This document shows, piece after piece, positions 61,500 to 64,000 of a stretch of DNA of 64,000 nt (position 1 is the stretch's first letter; each line of letters begins with the position of its first letter). Location: assembly GCF_011397635.1 (NCBI RefSeq), contig NC_064775.1, forward strand, positions 12,984,952-13,048,951, written 5' to 3'. The notes under the pieces were generated by a model. The model searched no databases. It was given only the letters and a program-made list of their open reading frames with translations, and was not told the DNA's origin. The stretch is from Epinephelus fuscoguttatus. Taxonomy: Eukaryota; Chordata; Actinopteri; Perciformes; Serranidae. The position numbers and the translations under genes were made by a program.

Positions 61500-64000
61500 G
61501 ACAATGTCATACATGCTACAATGACTAATATCACCAGCAGCTCAGCTTTTATGGTTTTTCCTTTCTTTTTCTTTTTTTTTTTTTTTTTACTTTTTTTTTT
61601 TCATATAGCATATACCCTGGTGAAATGTCAGGAAGCTATAAAGGTATGGAAAAAAAGATACTGCCTCTCTACATTAATGAAATGCTTTCTACCTCCAGAA
61701 AGCAATTAAACACATCCTGTCTCAGTAATTCACACACCTCCCTGCACATACAGTCTCGCCCTCTATTTGTAGAGGCAATTATCCTAATTTTTTTTATTTA
61801 TAAATTTAGCACTGGACACTTTCGCTGTATTTCCACTTGTTTTGCTTGCCTTAACTCACTTTTGGTACCAGGTGCTTTACTATTTCCACTGCAGATAGTA
61901 CCTTCTCAGTGTAGGTGGGATTCTCAGCTAATGGCCCGAGGGGCGCCACATGAAACTGCTGTGACATCATCTTCAAGTCAACACTCAACTAAACAGAGGA
62001 ACATCTGCACTTCATCAATTGTATGGCGTAGTGTACGGCATAGTTTTGTGGGCATCCATATTTTAAAATCAGCGTTAAGTGAATAAAACAACGGTGGTCA
62101 CTACTGACGGTAGCTTAGCCAAGAGCTGGTGTGTGCAGGCTGTGCCATGTTGCACAAGTGATGATTCTCTCTGAACAGTCAGTGGTCTGCAGTGTCCTCC
62201 TAGTATCAGCTTTGCTCACTTGGCATCTCTTTCAAGGTGTTATCAATACACAATCCACATCTTTTGCTAATGGAAAACCAAAAAAGAGCCAGCTCAGTTG
62301 AGTAGAGCCGTGCTGTTTCATGCAGTATAAATGCAGCATTTGTTGTCTTCATCTTAGTGCCGTCCTGCTGTGTTCATATCATATTTGAAGGTACAACAGT
62401 TCCTTGATCTGTGTGAGTTATTGAAACACCCACATTTGAAAATTTGCATTTAAGCTCAAACCACAAACAAAGTACAGCAGGCACACGGCTGTGCAGTCTA
62501 TTGCATGAGTGTAAATACGATAATGAACTCATAATGATTTCTAAAACCAGCACTGGTGGATTCTGATGTTCTGTTTACTGCCTGTGTTGATGACACACTT
62601 ATACAGTCGGGGAGGTCTTGTGGGAAAATTCCCAAATATCCCGCCAGCAATTACAGAGGGTTCCAATGTGAAAACATTTTGTAGTTGGCAGTATAAAACC
62701 AACACTTTGTGTCAAAAATATATGTCTGCAGACATTTTGTTATAACATCACTTGCTAAATGCCCTACTTGCCAATTATTTCATTTTAAAATACCCAGTAA
62801 CACTATGGTAATTATTAGCTAGCAGCTAATTGGACATTGGTAACGGCATATGAAAGACCACATGTCACTTTTTAAAAAAATCCAGCAATTTTTTCCCCCC
62901 TCATAAGTATGATTTAGCAAACTTTAATTTATTTGCCTTGATCCTACATACCACCACAAAATCTAATTGTATTTATTGGATTCTGGGATTTTTTTCACAC
63001 ATATTTTAGGGTACTGAAATGTATTTTGTGAAGCACTTTGCGACTCTGGTTTAGAAAAGTGCTACAGAAATAAAGATTATCATTATTATTATTTATTATA
63101 TTTCAAACTCGATTGCTTTCAATATATTCTCAATCACCTCATTAATGATGATGCTGAGTCAAGACATAGCATCTTATACATGAGAAAACTTCTTGTATTT
63201 ATGAATTAGCATCTCATGATTATGAGATACTATCTTCCAAACTGTCAGAGTTTTAGAAAGTTAAGATAGGAGATAAGAGAAAATATCTGATAATTATGAG
63301 CCCTAATGCAAAAAGACATGGGTGGTAGATTATTTTTTCCAAGTGGTTGAAATGGACTTCCATAGGACAAGTTCCACTGGTGTGTGTGTTGATAGAACAT
63401 GTTTTTACTATTAGAGATGTGCTGCTGGCAAAGTGAAGCTGCATGAAGCTCAATATTTTGAAAGCCAGCAATGGTCATAACAGCCAGAGTTCGGGCAAAA
63501 ATACTTGAGGTGTACTAGTTTGAATCCCATAATTAGAGCTTGACTTTTTTCCAACTGATTTTTTTAATAAGAAGAGATTGTGTCATGGAATATAGAATAG
63601 CATCTTAACAAAAATGGAATTTCTAACTTTGATACAACACCTTGAAAAATATCGGTAAGTTACATTAACTTACATCAAGGGCATTAAAATCCGATATAGG
63701 ATGAAGTTATTTGTGCACAAAATATGTTGTTTCGTTAAATCAAACCCTCCAGTGCCCTCCCTTCATGACAGTGAGCAGCATCTTGTATTCTTGTGAGAAA
63801 TGTGAGATATTCAGAGGATCTTGGTAATCTCCACACTCCTTAGGGGGATTAGGGGCAGTCGAAGACAGGTTTTATTATACTAGGGAGGAGGAAGGAGGGG
63901 GGATTAATCCAGAAGTCCAGATTTATACAGAAACCTGTCGACTGGATTGAAGATTTCTTTCTACAAAAAAGTGTGTTTGTTAAAAGAAAAAAACATCACA
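61500..64000. other. hs6st3 intron to window end, no gene seen
   Basis: Two long poly(T) tracts lie at about 61569-61600. At about 63024-63092 the sequence AAGCACTTTGCGACT...GTGCTACAGAAATAAAG followed by ATT triplets resembles the 3' tail of a LINE or LINE-mobilised SINE. The rest shows no feature I can support. Confidence 0.4.

Noticed and set aside
49059..64000. Second exon of hs6st3 within the window
   Set aside because: No frame resembling the conserved second half of the enzyme (LRDPVSRYLSEW block) is present on either strand.

Overview
This window comes from a vertebrate genome, almost certainly a teleost fish. The genes are spliced with GT-AG introns. They sit among tRNA-derived SINEs, many small hAT-like elements with 8-bp target duplications, and long CA/GT and tetranucleotide arrays. 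Gene order and orientation (three CLDN10-like claudins on +, dzip1 on -, hs6st3 on +) match the human 13q32 neighbourhood CLDN10 - DZIP1 - (DNAJC3 - UGGT2) - HS6ST3. The two bracketed genes are not seen here.

Layout. 1-3.2 kb is non-coding, with a ~25-bp minisatellite split by a SINE. 3.2-12.3 kb holds three complete tandem claudin-10-family genes (A, B, C) with equivalent exon boundaries. A has a long serine-rich cytoplasmic tail. B has an extra intron in the first coding exon, flanked by a 9-bp direct repeat. 14.4-25.1 kb is dzip1 on the minus strand: 18 coding exons assemble into an intact 918-codon frame, and the start codon lies at the end of a tiny upstream exon. 25.1-48.1 kb is a 23-kb gene-free interval with mobile-element remnants and possible regulatory DNA. 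48.5-49.06 kb is the first coding exon of hs6st3, whose remainder lies beyond the window. Its intron opens with a 1.7-kb tetranucleotide array containing higher-order repeats. 53-64 kb is intronic DNA with several hAT-type elements, including one with a BED zinc-finger fragment.

Function. The claudins are tight-junction membrane proteins that set paracellular ion selectivity. DZIP1 is a basal-body protein needed for ciliogenesis and Hedgehog signalling. HS6ST3 is a Golgi heparan sulfate 6-O-sulfotransferase. They are syntenic neighbours, not a pathway. I found no clearly novel multi-gene system. The strongest unusual signals are the apparent intron gain in claudin B, the expanded tail of claudin A, the start-codon microexon of dzip1, and the large array beside the hs6st3 splice donor. 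Exon coordinates were read by eye from splice motifs, frame and homology; no searches were run.
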